From NCBI GenBank assembly GCA_007922195.1, contig ML681992.1, positions 35,213,968-35,277,967 on the forward strand: a stretch of 64,000 nt of DNA. Reading direction: 5' to 3'. The number at the start of each line of letters is the position of its first letter. Within the stretch, counting starts at the first letter, position 1. Position numbers and translations under genes: made by a program. This document shows positions 46,267 through 58,214 of the stretch, in pieces. This stretch comes from Podocnemis expansa. Taxonomy: Eukaryota; Chordata; Testudines; Podocnemididae. The notes beneath the pieces were generated by a model. That model worked only from the letters and a program-made list of their open reading frames with translations, was not told the origin of the DNA and did no database searches.

Positions 46267-47362
46267 TACCATATATACTCAGGTATAATCCAACCTGGGC
46301 ATAAGCCAACCCCCCCCCCCAATTCTGAGCCCAAAAGAAGCTAAAATTGGTGACCCGGGTAGAAGCCAAGGTCCCCTTTTGGCCTTGGCCCCTAATCCTC
46401 CACCCACTGCTGCTGGCTTCCTCTGGAGTTTCTGACAGCTTCCCTACCCCAAAATCTCTGCTGCTGCTTTTCCCTTGCACCCCCTGCTGTCCATTCCTCA
46501 CTCCTGCCCTCCTGCTCTGCCCTTTCCTCACTTACGTCACCCCTGCTGCCTCCCTGCTCTGCTCTTTCCTCACTTTTCAGTTTCCTCACTGTTGCCCCCT
46601 TGCTCGCACCTGCTCTGCCTTTGCCTTACTTCTGTCACCCCTGGTCTGCCCTTTCCTCACTGTTGCTCTCTGCTCTTCCTACTGCCCCCTCCTCACTGCT
46701 ACCTCCTGCTGCCCCTTGCTCTGCTCGTCCTAACTGCTGCCTCCCGCTCTGCCTCTTCCCTCACTGCTGCCCCCCTTCTCTGTGCCTTCCCCACTGCTCC
46801 CCCCGGCTCTTCATTACTGCCCCCCTGTTCCTTTCTCAGTTCCGTGCTGTTGCTGCCCTGTTCCCCAAGACCCTTTCCACCCCTTTCCCTCTCACCCCCC
46901 AACCCCTGCTGCCGCTCTTCCCAACCTGCCAGGCACCCCCCCCCCCCAATCCCCAGTCCCCGTCGCTGCTTCCCTGGGCTCCCCAAAAACCCTGGGTCCT
47001 TCTGCCGCTTTCCCCGGACTCCCCAACCCCCCCCCCCCAAATGCCCAAGCCCTGCTGTCCCATCACTTTCCCCAACTCCCTCCCCGACCTCCGATCCCTG
47101 CCGCCACCTTCCTTGGCCTCCCTGAATCACCCCCTTACTTGGTCGCTCCAGACGCTGGGGTCCCTTCCTCCCTCCAGCCCCACCCCCAGCGGATTGCCCA
47201 AGATGGCCGCCTGGCAACACTGGGGCTCCGCCCTGCTGCATGGTCAGGGAAACTGCTGGCTGGGGCTGTCTTGCCGTATTTTCCCGAGTGTAAGCTGAGT
47301 GCCTGTTTCGAAGCCAATTTTCAGGCACAAAATTCTGGGCTTATACATGATGATATACGGTA
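46267..47362. mobile_element. 1.10-kb inverted-repeat DNA element, C-rich copy
   Basis: The left end taccatatatactcagg and right end catgatgatatacggta are inverted repeats. It is the reverse complement of the copy at 50940-52262 over both ends and the gene-proximal interior (for example gttgccaggcggccatct there, cgcctggcaac here). The middle is a C-rich degenerate tandem with runs of up to 14 C. Long Pro/Cys/Leu-rich frames on plus (up to 232 residues) and Gly/Glu-rich frames on minus come from this composition. atc stands on both sides. Superfamily not assigned. Confidence 0.75.
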
Positions 47363-49309
47363 ATCCTCTTTCCTTCTTACACCCTCCCGTCTCTATTGTT
47401 TCACTAGTAACAACTCCCCCCTCTTCTGGTATCTGTTTGCAACTTCAGTTCCTCTCTGTTTACCTTTTTGCACAAATACATTTTTCATCAAAACCTGTTG
47501 CTTCTTCCTTTGAAACATCTCTAAAATTCATCCCTCCCCGCACCTCCACTGTGAAAACATTTAAGCCATTCCTTAATGTTCAGGGATTTTAGTAATAAGA
47601 GTTGCTGCCTCCATAGCCATTAGGCCAGTAACCTTTCAAAGAAGGAAATTAGGTTGGTTGGGCAATGTTTGTTCTAGATAAATCTCTGCTGGCTATTTCC
47701 TATAACCCTATTATCCTCTAGGCCTTAAAGATTTATTGTTTAATCAATTGTTTACATAACACAAACCATATAATATCACCTAGTAATTGCTGTGCCAAAC
47801 CTGTAATTTGTGATTGTGCTAGAATAGATCTTTTAGGCCTGACTCAGGATTGGGCCTGAACACACAATCTAGCCCTTAGCTTGAAAGCTGTTTGTGTTAG
47901 GAACCTTATAATCTTTTTTGTAAAGCACCATGCACAATAATGGCAGTATACAAATCACAACTTAATATGACTTCTCCTTGAATTTTCTGGATTTCTTGTC
48001 CTAGACACCAGTAAGTGCAACCAGTACAGACTCATGGAAGCCAACCGCTTTTTGCATTTATTTTTTTCCAATTCAAGTAAATCCAAACAAATGTTTTCAT
48101 TTTTGATTTCTCATATCTATAGTACTCACTCCCACTGTAGTGCTAATTACAGGTTATGTATATCATTTCTTTAGGCAGCTGTCAAAACCCAGCATCTTTA
48201 GAAGTCTATTCCTGCATCACAAAATCAGTGTCATGGCCAGTTGCTTCTAAAGCTGTGGGCAGTACTTCTCCTTTTTGATATTATTATGCAGAGTATATTG
48301 CTTTGTTCTGGTCAACAACTTTTGTTCTCTTGTGTATCACGGTGGGCCATATGCCTACATCTCTGTGTCTGAAGAGCTGTACTATTCATAGAAACACTGA
48401 CAGGGCAGTTCTCCAGAGTTCCTTTATAACAGTTTATGCTGTCTCCACCCACTGTTTGAGGTTCATGACTGTGGAAATACTTTAGTCTGTTATATATCAA
48501 TAACTTGTAATGAGGTTTTGAGAACTCATTGAAAAAGTGATATATTTTCTTTTAAGTAAAGTTAAGTTCCAAGAACATGGTGAAACTAAAGAAGAACTGA
48601 GGAATTTATGCATACAGTCTACAAGATAAGTACAAGAGAGAAAAGGACAAGACCTAAGAACATTGTTCTTTGTTTTATTTAATGTAATATAATTGCATTA
48701 AAATTAATGCTTATTATTAATAATGTGACTGACCAATATAAAAAAGTTCTTACCCACTCAAAGAATTTTACAATCTGAAATCAGAGAGAGAACAGACCAT
48801 TATGGGATTGGGAGAGTGGAAGGCCAAAGGCTTATGAAAGGATGAGGAGATCGATTCTTGAGAATGAAATTTTACTTGAAGATCAGCAGGTAAAAGTCAG
48901 ATCTTTTATAAAAGTGAACTAAATACTTTTTAGTACAGAGCCTTCAGCTACTGTATAGTTTTCATGAAGATAGATCTGTAGTGATAGGATGCACTTGGTA
49001 CCTCTGTATCCCGTTCTTGGTACAAAATCTATTCCACCCACCATCTTAGTTCCCAAGGATTTCTCCATTGTTGCTTTTGTGCTCTGTGCAGGTAAGGAAC
49101 AAATGAGCCTTGGTGCATCCTTATTGGTTATTTAACATTGTTTCTATTCACTTCAACCCCAGAGATGAGAAAATTCTACTTAGGAGCATTGCTATACCTA
49201 TTTCAAAACAATCAACCAATATATTGAAATTTTGTTGCATTTTCTAGATACAGTCCTAAATCTCAGAGATCAGTGGGGTTAATATAAACGTTTATTTTCC
49301 CTTTCCCCA
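47363..49309. other. Intron, little recognised
   Basis: AT-rich. Around 47810-47960 a tail-like sequence (cttttttgtaaagcaccatg) may be the end of an old L2/CORE-SINE type repeat. Otherwise nothing assigned. Confidence 0.4.
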
Positions 49310-49432
49310 CGCCTGGCATGCCCATTTCCACTCTTCAAAGCATCTGATGAAGTGGGATTTTCTCCCACAAAAGCTCATGCAATAAATAAATTTGTTAGTT
49401 TTTATGTGCCATAAGACTCCTTGTTTGTTTCA
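49310..49432 (+). mobile_element. Penelope-like 3' tail, sense (copy F)
   Basis: agcatctgatgaagtgggat, then tctcccacaaaagctcatgc, then gttagtttttatgtgcc and gactccttgtttg: tail only, no coding sequence. Confidence 0.75.
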
Positions 49433-50303
49433 TTCTTCTATTATTCCTCTCTGATAGCTACCACACAAAATCAGTTATGGGAGTACAGTGCCAGAACAGT
49501 TTGTGAAACTAATTTAAGTGTAAGTTAAAAATAACCCAGGAAGGGATTTTCAGCATACCCACACTGTGGGTTTAGTTGTGTACATTGCTGATCCATTTAT
49601 GTACTGAAATATAAACACATGCTGTTAATTTGCATATCAGCAATGAGAGACAGCTTAATGAGTTTACAGTTTTCTGAGTAGGGCTCATCCCACACAAAGT
49701 GGACTATATTGAGCTCTGATGATGTTGGATGTAGTTTCTCCAAGTTTGTCTCTTGTTCTTTGCATTGGAAGCTCTTGGTCTTATTTAGCAGGATGGGGGC
49801 AAGAAGTAAGCCCTCCCCTCCCAACTTCTATAGACTTAAAGAGAAGGCCCCTAGGTGTAGCCCAAACGAGTATACTTACCCACATGGTTATTGGTACTTT
49901 AAGGGTCAGCTGGCAACTGGTTTATTTTAAAGTTGATATCAGTGCAGCGTATTCACTATTCAAATATTTGACTTTCTTTTAGCTTCCTTTAAATGGTTTG
50001 TCTTAAATATTTTAAAATGTGTCTTTAAAACACGAGTAGGGTTTTTCTGCTCTCTTCATCTTGTTTAGAAAGTTGTTAGGCAGGCCTGAAAATAAGAACA
50101 CCAAGCATCCTGAAGAGCCTCCCTCTTCCACTCTCTCCTTTGTCTCTTTGCACACAGCTGTGGGTATGCTGCACAGTCAGCTTCTGTTTCAGTTCTGTTT
50201 GCAGCTGGTAAACACCCTCATGAAGGGCCAAGGAAGTGTGTGCCAGGGAACTTTCCTCTTCTCGCAGATCAAAGCAGGAGAAAGTGAAATGGTTATTCTA
50301 GTG
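49433..50303. other. Intron, no feature recognised
   Basis: Nothing assigned; short frames only. Confidence 0.45.
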
Positions 50304-50607
50304 CAGGGGTCACATGCAGCTCTTTGGTTGCCCCCTTGCGGCTCTAGACACCAGGAGACCCTGTGGGTGAGTCTTGCCAGGCTCCAGACTCCCTCCCACC
50401 ACTGGGGGACCCTGTGGGTGGCCTGCTTCTGGTTCTGGGTCCCCCACTGCCAATTGGGGACCCTGCAGCAGGAGCCCTGACCAGCTCCCCTCCCCCCCCC
50501 CCCCCCCCCCCCCCCGGAGGCTACACCCATTGCAGCTCTCAAAACACTTGATTATTGAAGGGATTTTTTAAAATGGCTCTTCTTATCTTTTGGGTTGCAG
50601 ACCTCTG
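50304..50607. mobile_element. 304-bp hAT-type element with a 24-base C run
   Basis: Ends caggggtcacatgcagc and gggttgcagacctctg. The flanking 8-mers ttctagtg (50296-50303) and tgctagtg (50608-50615) agree at seven positions. An uninterrupted C tract spans 50492-50515. Confidence 0.78.
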
Positions 50608-50939
50608 TGCTAGTGCGAGACAGGATGTGTTGCCACACAAAGTGCCGTCAAATGAAAGAAGCTGTGAGAAAAAGAGAAATATCTTTTTACTTTTAATCTC
50701 TTTCACTGGGTAGTAATCTTGGAGGAAATGTGATTTGTCTAGTCAGTAGTTTTTTTTTCAGCATTCTAGATTTCGTTCATAAGCCAACATCTTAATCCCC
50801 TGAGTTAGCTATTGAATAATTCATCAATTTAATTTTACTGTTGTTTTTTTAACAAACCTCTTCATCAAAACTTTTCTTTTAATTTTAGTTTCCTAATAAA
50901 GGCTCTCTAGCAGTAATGGAAGATAACAGAAAATTGAAA

Positions 50940-52262
50940 TACCGTATATCATTGTGTATAAGCCGTAAAATTTGTGCCTGAAAATTGGCTTCAGAACAGG
51001 CTCTTGGCTTATACTCAAGGGAATATGGTAGACAGCCCCTCCCAGGAGTTTCCCAGACCATGTGGCAGGCCGGAGCCCCAGTGTTGCCAGGCGGCCATCT
51101 TGGGCAGTTGGCCGGGGCTGGGGCTGGAGTGAGGAGGGGACCCCGGCATCATGAGCGGCCATGTAAGGGGGCCCGGGGGGGATTCAGGGAGGCCAGGGAA
51201 GTGGTGGCAGGGACCGGGGGTTGTGGGGGGGGGGTCGAGGAGTTGGGGAAAGTGATGGGACGGCTGGGAGGGTTCAGGGAGGCCAGGGAAGGGGCAGCAG
51301 GGCTCAGGCATTTGGGAGGGGTTGGGGAGTCTGGGAAAGTGGCAGGAGGACCCAGGGTTTTTGGGGAGCCCAGGGAAGCAGCGACAGGGACTGGGGATTG
51401 GGGGGGGGTGCCTGGCAGGCTGGGAAGAGTGGCAGCAGGGGTTGTGGGGTGACGGGGAAAGGGTGTTGGGGAACAGGGGAGCAACAGCACCAAACTGAGA
51501 AGGGAGTAGGGGAGCGGCAGTGAGGAGCCAGGGGGCAGCGGTGAGGAAAGGGCAGAGCAGGGGGGCAGCAGTGAGGAGCAGTGGGGAAGGGGCAGAGAAG
51601 GGAGCAGCAGTGAAGAGCCGGGGGGCAGCAGTGAGGAAAGGGCAGCAGGAGAAGCAGGGGGCAGCAGTGAGGGAAGAGGCAGGGCAGGGGGCAGCAGGTA
51701 GCAGTGAGGGAAGGGTGGAGTAGGGGGTGGCTGTGAGGAGGGGCAGGAGGAGGAGCAGAGAGCTGCAGTGAGAAAGGGGCAGAGCAGGGGGCAGCAACGA
51801 GGGAAGGTCAGAGCAGGGGGCAGCAGCAGGAAACTGAGAAGTTAGCAGGGGGGTAGCAGTGAGGAAAGGACAGAACAGGGGGCAGCAGGGGTGATGGCAG
51901 TGAGGAAAGGGCAGAGCAGGGGGCAGCAGTGAGGGAAGGTCAGAGCAGGGGGCAGCAGGAGGAGCCGGGGGCAACAGCAGGAAACTGAGAAGTTAGCAGG
52001 GGTGTAGCAGTGAGGAAAGGGGAGAGCTGGAGTGAGGAATGGACAGCAAGGGGGCTTGGGAAAACCAGCAGCAGAGATTTCGGGGTAGGGAAGCTGTCAG
52101 AAACTCCAGAGGAAGCCAGCAGCAGTGGGTGGGGGGTTAGGGGCCAAGACCAAAAGGGGACCGCGGCTTATACCTAGGTCACCAATTTTAGCTTCTTTTT
52201 GGGGCTCAGAATTGGGGAGTCGGCTTGTGCCTGGATCGGCTTATACCCGATTATATACAGTT
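50940..52262. mobile_element. 1.32-kb inverted-repeat DNA element, G-rich copy
   Basis: Starts taccgtatatcattgtgt and ends at about 52260 with cgattatatacag. Full-length relative of 46267-47362 in the opposite orientation, 3.6 kb away. Shared interior includes 'gttgccaggcggccatctt' and 'ctgtcagaaactccagagga'. The G-rich middle contains the minisatellite at 51500-52060. The 319-residue minus frame 51015-51974 is an artefact of the repeat. The right terminal inverted repeat is eroded. Confidence 0.75.
51500..52060. repeat. G-rich minisatellite in the 1.32-kb element
   Basis: Many imperfect copies of a unit built from ggcagcagtgaggaaagg and gcagagcaggg, about 25-35 bases each, with variable spacing. 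In copy 1 the matching region (about 46590-46860) is shorter, so the array has expanded or contracted since insertion. Confidence 0.75.
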
Positions 52263-52322
52263 GTTCAGACCTTTAAATAAAATGTGATGAAGATTGCAAG
52301 CAACAGTTGCTATGTGCTATAG

Positions 52323-52508
52323 CAGTGGCTTACAAATGTTTTTTCTTGGAACCCAGTTGAAAAAAATCATTTATGTCTGCAACCCAACGATTACATCTTT
52401 GAGCAACACATTCCAGTCTTTTGGCGGTGGCAGCAGGGGTGCCACAACTAAGTGCCTGAGGGTCTGCGACCCAGTACTCGGTCCTGACCCTAAGTTTGAA
52501 AAACACAG
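52323..52508. mobile_element. 186-bp hAT-type element
   Basis: Flanked by tgctatag (52315-52322) and tgctataa (52509-52516), seven of eight identical. Starts cagtggcttac and ends gtttgaaaaacacag; the interior has 'gggtctgcgaccc'. No transposase. Confidence 0.7.
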
Positions 52509-52516
52509 TGCTATAA

Positions 52517-53710
52517 TATAGCCCTGAATACTATAAGACACACTATATATCAGAGCCATATTAAACAACTCACACAGCATTTTTGTACATACACATCCTG
52601 TTTCACTAATCATCTAAAATCATGTCCTTACCCAGAACTACACAAAACCTATCAGGAGAGAGGAATAACTTTATTTAACCTTTTGGAGCTCTTTTCAAGA
52701 AAAACAGAGTAACCGTTTTTTTCCCCGTTCCTCATTCTTTACTTAATAACTTTAAACCTGACTTTAAGTGCTTCCTTGTAAAAGCTGTATGTTATAAAAT
52801 AAATTAACTTGCTCCTCCACTCCATGTGAATTCTTACTTTTTTAAAGAAAGATCTGTGTTCTATATCCTTTTATTTGAAACCAGTTTGTAAAACAGCACT
52901 CATGATAGTGGAACATTTGGCCTGAAACAGACAAAGGAAATAGAAATACCTGTGAATCTAAGACACAGTAACTCCTACAATCTATGCAGGCACATGCTCA
53001 GCAATCAATAGAGAAAAAATAGTTTGCTATTAGGAAGCAGTGATATTCCACTTGTAACATCATAGCAAATAATGAATCTTTCAAGGACACCTCTCCTTCT
53101 TCTCCCTTTTAGTAGTATCTCTTGGTGGGCTGGTCAGTTAATTGTGGACTCAGTGAACTGTGAAAACCACCTGTTCAGTATGTTAGTCTGTAAGTTCCAC
53201 TAATGCACCGTGCAGTGGGGCTGTTCCAGCTCTGTATCCCTGTAGTTGTGTTTCCTGGAAAGCCTTTTCAAGGCATGCAGACAGCCACCAATAAGAGTAT
53301 CTGACTAAAACCTGGGGCATTTGTCTTTCCTGTGTCATACTCTTCATCCCTGGAAATAATTTAATTTGCAATCCCGCTTCTTAAATTTCCTCTCATTTGA
53401 TGCAGCTATAATCAAGAAGGCAAGGAAATCTCTGATGATTTTGATTCTCTCTTCATACTTGTATCTCCCTAGTGCCGGTCTCTTCTCCATCCCTTCAACC
53501 TCACCAAATTTAATGTTACACTCTCTGCAGGTCCTGCTATCTGGACTCAACTTTCCTGAGACGCTCCATGTCACTCTTCTTCCAATTTCCATATCCAGTT
53601 CTTTTTGCTGCATTTTTTATTTTAATTCTTCAGCTAGATTATTGAACTGTATAACATTTTTGTGATGCTGTTTGTATGAAAGATGGCGTATAATATGCAT
53701 ATGTCTTCAG
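52517..53710. other. Intron, no feature recognised
   Basis: AT-rich. Frames of 60-99 residues on both strands have no domain pattern. Confidence 0.45.
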
Positions 53711-53931
53711 AGTATTTTGGAGCAAGCCTTATAGCTCGTCAGACTTGGGCCACTGGTTTTCAAATTGTAGTTTTGTGGGGAGCTCAGGCTATGAAGCCCA
53801 CCTCCATCCCTAGGCTTCAGAGCTTGAGCTATAGTCTAATAGGCCAGTCCAAGACACTGTCTGTAAGAGTTACCACAAGCTCAGTACCCAGAGGCAGTCG
53901 ACCCAGGCTGAGATACTTGCTCCAAAATGCT
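53711..53931. repeat. Fold-back MITE
   Basis: Arms agtattttggagcaag (53711-53726) and cttgctccaaaatgct (53916-53931) differ at one base, and pairing continues inwards with more mismatches. It gives two short mirror frames only. Confidence 0.65.
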
Positions 53932-53949
53932 GTGTAGATCTGACTATAA

Positions 53950-54041
53950 GATCCCAATCCTGCAAATACATACCTGCATATTTAACTTCACTAACATTGT
54001 TAGTCCTATTGACACACCAAAGTTTTTGCAGGATCAGGGCC
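53950..54041. repeat. Small palindromic repeat
   Basis: Arms gatcccaatcctgcaaa and tttgcaggatcagggcc form an imperfect hairpin about 90 bases long, a type common in sauropsid introns. It lies 150 bases upstream of exon e. Confidence 0.5.
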
Positions 54042-54190
54042 AAAATATCTTCTGTGTTAATACAGACTACCAACTCTAGAACAACTCTTACTTCTAATAT
54101 GTTGTGAGGAGCCTTAATGAGTAACAGCAGTTCTTTTGTAAATACAGTCTATTTCATGATCTTAAATGCTTGTTTTTTCTGTATGCTTAG

Positions 54191-54292
54191 GTTCCTAGAG
54201 GCTTGCCATACTTCTCTGTGGACTTTGGCCTTCAAGGAGGCTTTGCTCATGTAATTGAAGATCAGCATAAGTTCCCTCATTATTTTGGAAAG
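54191..54292 (+). CDS. CWF19L2: CWF19L2, exon e
   Basis: 102 bases, 34 codons, phase 0, acceptor tgtatgcttag and donor gtattg. It encodes [19 protein letters not shown] followed by [15 protein letters not shown]. This is the start of CwfJ C-terminal domain 2, with the strongly conserved PYF-V-FG-GG-AH-IE pattern. It follows …DVRKS of exon d and precedes EIIGGML of the last exon. Confidence 0.96.
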
Positions 54293-54636
54293 GTATTGAC
54301 ATATACAAGATGAAAGCACCAGTCGTGTATTGAGTTTTTAGTGCAAGTAGTTAAATCGGACATCACCAACACTTATTTTAACATATTTTATCACACTTAA
54401 CTAGATGCCAGTAAATTTTCAATGTAGTTCATTGGGATTTAAGCCACATACGTGAGATCCAAAGGCTAATTGAGGGGGTCTTGTCAAGCTTTGGAGATGA
54501 CCAGCTGATAACCACCTTCTTCCTCATTGGATCCATGTTGTTAATTGAAAGAAATGTGACACAGGGTCAGTTTTGTAAATTATAATAAAACTACTAAACG
54601 AAAATAAAATCAAGAGAACAGCATCAGAGCTAAGCT

Positions 54637-54969
54637 CAGGGCTGCCCTTGGGGATGGGGGGGATGAGGAGGGCACATGAGCGGGGCGACAGTCCTTGGCC
54701 CTGCAGCTCACTAGGCCCTACAGCATTTGGGGGGTGGGTGTTATGCTTCAGTAGCGTTTCTGGCCTTACCCCTGGAGCAGAGTGACCATGTACTAGCCCG
54801 GGGTGGGGTGGGAGCGCAAAGTCCAGCTTCTGGGCCAGCCTGCCCTGCCGCCCGCCCCCCAGAGTTGACCAGGTGGCCCAGGGGCAGGAGCATGGAGCCT
54901 CCCAGGGTGGCCCCACCCCCTCCAGTGCTGATTAGCACAGGGCCCTGCCTACTCCTAGGGACGGCCTTG
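54637..54969. mobile_element. 333-bp GC-rich DNA element with perfect 8-bp duplication
   Basis: gctaagct flanks it exactly (54629-54636 and 54970-54977). Ends cagggctgccc and ggacggccttg are imperfect inverted repeats. Its duplication does not follow the central-TA pattern of the other hAT copies, so it is probably a different hAT lineage. Related in end sequence to 57612-58050. Confidence 0.78.
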
Positions 54970-55245
54970 GCTAAGCTACCATTATAATACTAAACTAAGA
55001 ATAAAGCACTGCAACTATAAATCCAAGGTCAAATCAACAAGTTAGTCTCAATATGGAGTGGATTCAAATGATCAAATTACTTAAATTTTTTCAGACTAAT
55101 ACAACAAATAATCAGTCCTTATAAATTCTAAGAAAGAATCAAAGGAGTTGGCTGACCATTTGGTAATAAACTCCAACTAAAGAGTTTAACCCAAGTCAAT
55201 TGAAGCTGTAATGGGAACCTGCTTGATGTTTTGATAATTAGAGCT

Positions 55246-55858
55246 CTGCATAGATACAAAAATGTGGATCTGCAACTGCTCAGTGACAGTATCAATCCGG
55301 TCTGTGATCCACATGCCGTGTTTTGTTTATATCCGTAACTGTATCTGCAACTTGGGCTCACAGTCAGCATTTTAGCCATTGATTGGCTCATTCCCCACAT
55401 GGGTCCCACCCACTTTTTCCTTTTTGTGTTTGCAGTTCGCACGCTGTGCTGTCAATCAGATTTCCTTGACCACCAATAAAATCTCTGATTTACAGCATGG
55501 CATGCAAACTGCAAATAAGAAAAGGAATAAGTAGGTAGGGAAGTCATGGGGAATGAGCCAATCAAAGGCCAGCATGCTGATTAATTGACAGTGAGTGGTG
55601 ACTCTCCAAACCCCACCCTGCTGTGACTGAGACTGGCTGGCTGGCAGACCACAATCACAGCTGAGCTAGGACTGACTGGAGCACTTGGTTGTTCCCCTGT
55701 GTGCGGCTGTCACAGATCAGTGGAGCAGTTGCAGCGATTGATGGCACCCTGGGGAGATAAAAATAGAATCCGCATCTGTGGGTCAGTCAGCAGCAATGGG
55801 TCTGCGGTTGTCCACACGCACATTTGCAGATGCAGATACCCACGGATCTGCAGGGCTC
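55246..55858. mobile_element. Unclassified DNA element X (copy 2), uninterrupted
   Basis: About 613 bp, with inverted ends gagctctgcatagatac and 'gatctgcagggctc', and tta directly outside both ends. It defines the layout that element X copy 1 had before it was split. It contains CCAAT-like and AATAAA-like words but no frame of interest; no transposase. The class could be PIF/Harbinger if the tta duplication is real. Confidence 0.65.
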
Positions 55859-56435
55859 TTATTGGTAATAAAACTAAATTATATAATAATCTGGGAACCA
55901 ACTACAAAGCTTCCTCATTAGATTTTAATTCTAGTGTGGTGGTTAATGCTTTAACCCCCAAATACTCAACAAAAATATTTTGTTAGTGTGTATCATAACA
56001 CTTTGATGAGCAGAAATTAGACAATTTAGTACACAAGCTTACATGACAATTTAAGTGTTTTAGGAACAAGATACTTATAATATCAGGGGTTCACAAAGCC
56101 TTCCACTCTTGGAGCCTCAAAAATTGTCATGGAGCAGGAACTGAAACTAAGGACAAAGGGCCAGATGGTGATCTTGCTGGCATAGCACTCCTCTCTAGCA
56201 GGTCTTCAGGTACAGATTGGCCAAAAGCTTGGGTAGACTTGTCAGTTGATGTCTTGACCTCTTCTGCCAAAGCTGATGAGCCTCAGAATTTGTGAAATGT
56301 TACTCTTCCATCAGGTGGCTCAGTGCTTAAAAATTGAGCTTCATGCACTCTGTCTTGCAGAGCGGCTGTCCAAGCCTTTTGGGGAAATCAGGTGTGAGGC
56401 TACCCGGGAGACATGCACCTTGCTCCCACCAGATC
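55859..56435. other. Intron, little recognised
   Basis: Mostly unassigned. caggggttcacaaagcc at 56083 looks like one hAT end without a visible partner. Confidence 0.4.
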
Positions 56436-56613
56436 CAAGGATTTTCAACCTAGGGATTGTGACCCCTCAGGAGTGCACAGGCTGTCAGTCCCCACATATG
56501 CCTTTAATGGCAGCATGGCATGAGCTGGAAGTTATGAGTTTTGTAGGAGGATATCACAGCCTGAAATATTTCTGAAAAGGGGTTCCTGCCAAAAAAAAGT
56601 TTGAGAACTCCTG
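56436..56613. mobile_element. 178-bp hAT-type element
   Basis: Ends caaggattttcaaccta and agtttgagaactcctg; the interior 'gtgacccctcaggag' links it to 12699-12903 in the other orientation. No matching 8-mers flank it, so it is old or its borders are slightly wrong. Confidence 0.55.
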
Positions 56614-57611
56614 TGATTAGACCATCCTCAGCTAACCTCATTTTTAGGAAAGTACTACTTAAGGTAGCCATTTAAAACAAAAACAAACAAAAATAAAAAC
56701 CTTTCAGTGTTTGCAAACTACAGAGACTGTCAGAGTAGCAGAAATACAGAGCACAAAATCAGTTTTGAGAAGACTGACATGGTTTTGTCTAAGTGAAAGG
56801 TCTTGAGATGACATTGGTACAGAAAAGTCTTTCCAAAATCCTATTGAGGTAGCTGATTGAGAGGTCTTAGAATCAACAAGTCACTTAGCATTCAATTAAT
56901 ATGACCAGATGTTGTAATTCTTTCTACAAACAAGACAATTTAATAATCTTTATATTTAGGAACTGGGTTATAAGTCAAACAGCTCATCTTTGAAAGTTTC
57001 ATCTTAATACAGGAAAAATTCCTTTAAGAACTTCTCAAGATGAAATCCGTGTAAGAAATAAAAAGAATTAAAGTTTGTATAACATCTGTGCTTCTATACA
57101 CTCTTTTTCTCTCACACGTAAGTGCTAATATTGCTAAGTAGTTAAATCTCTGCGTGCAGCATACTGCAAATTTACCCCATAAACTATGAATTGCAATAAG
57201 AGCTTACATGTTTTATTAAGCCACAGTAATAATTTCTTGGAAGATTCAGTAATGAAAAACCAGACAATAAGTGGACTCAGGGAATAATTTAATCATTTTT
57301 CAAATAGACCTACAAACAGAGTGGGGAGCCAGTGAATTTCTGAGCTTTTGTCTGCTTAAATCACAAACCTACTAATACACCCACAAAGCACTAGAGTAGT
57401 ATGATCCATGTAGAGTGCATTTCAATGCAGTACCTAAGAGGTTGTTGGCTGAGTCAGCCACCTGATAAGCTGAAGGTCTTCCATTCTGCAGTCTAGTTTT
57501 GGAGAGTGTTCAGGCTTTCAGGATTTAATTTCTTTAAATATTGTATTTAGCTATGTTCAGGGTTTTTTCCTTTGAGTTGACTATGAAATGTTATACTCAT
57601 GTCAGTTCAAA
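56614..57611. other. Intron, no feature recognised
   Basis: AT-rich, nothing assigned. Confidence 0.45.
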
Positions 57612-58050
57612 TAGGGCCAGCTGTAGGGAAAATGGCACCCTGGGCAACTTGTATTTAGTCTCCCCTGGCTCGCCATCATTCCCCCATTGCCCCTGGCTCC
57701 CACTGCTTCACCAGGCTCCCCCTGCCACATTGCCCATTGGCCCTGCTTCCTCTTTGGGCGCCCTGCTGCATGCATACCCACAACATTACCTCAGACCCCT
57801 ACTGCCTCCCTAGGCCGCCAATAGCCCCCCACCCCGATTTCTACTGCCTCCACATCCATTTCCCCTAGCCCTTGCTAGCTCCCCATCATCACCCCTGGGC
57901 ACCACTGCCTCTCCTCCATTGCTCTGAGCTCCCTTTCATGGGCTTTGCACCCTAGGTCTGCCCTGCTTCTTGCCTTTTGACCATAATGCGGCCCCCACCT
58001 CCACCCGCCTTGCAGGGCAGTTGTCCATTCATAAGGCTGGCCCATGGTCC
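57612..58050. mobile_element. C-rich DNA element, probable
   Basis: gggccagctgtaggg at the left and aaggctggccc at the right are imperfect inverted ends; the interior is a C-rich degenerate series of 'cccctgctgcc'-like words. No target duplication was resolved. Confidence 0.5.
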
Positions 58051-58214
58051 CAGGGTATTTGAGACATAGCGGGTGGGAGACATTAGTGGAAAATAGTAAC
58101 AGAGATGATATTATGAAACATATATGTTCTTATTTTGATTGCAAAATAGCCTTAAGTTAAGTCATACAACATTCAACTTTTTTCTTTATTTTCCTTCTTG
58201 TTCTGCTTGCAAAG

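Noticed and set aside
46475..47363. Long Pro/Cys/Leu-rich frames (193-232 residues) and their minus-strand partners
   Set aside because: They lie wholly in the C-rich degenerate repeat of a DNA element; frames are open in several phases and on both strands because stops are rare in that composition. The inverted copy shows the same effect.
51015..51974. 319-residue minus frame, the longest in the window
   Set aside because: It falls in the G-rich minisatellite of the second copy. The amino acid pattern is the repeat translated, with no domain.
51500..52060. CRISPR-like array
   Set aside because: The repeats are imperfect, G-rich and variable in spacing with no unique spacers, and this is a vertebrate genome. 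It is a minisatellite.
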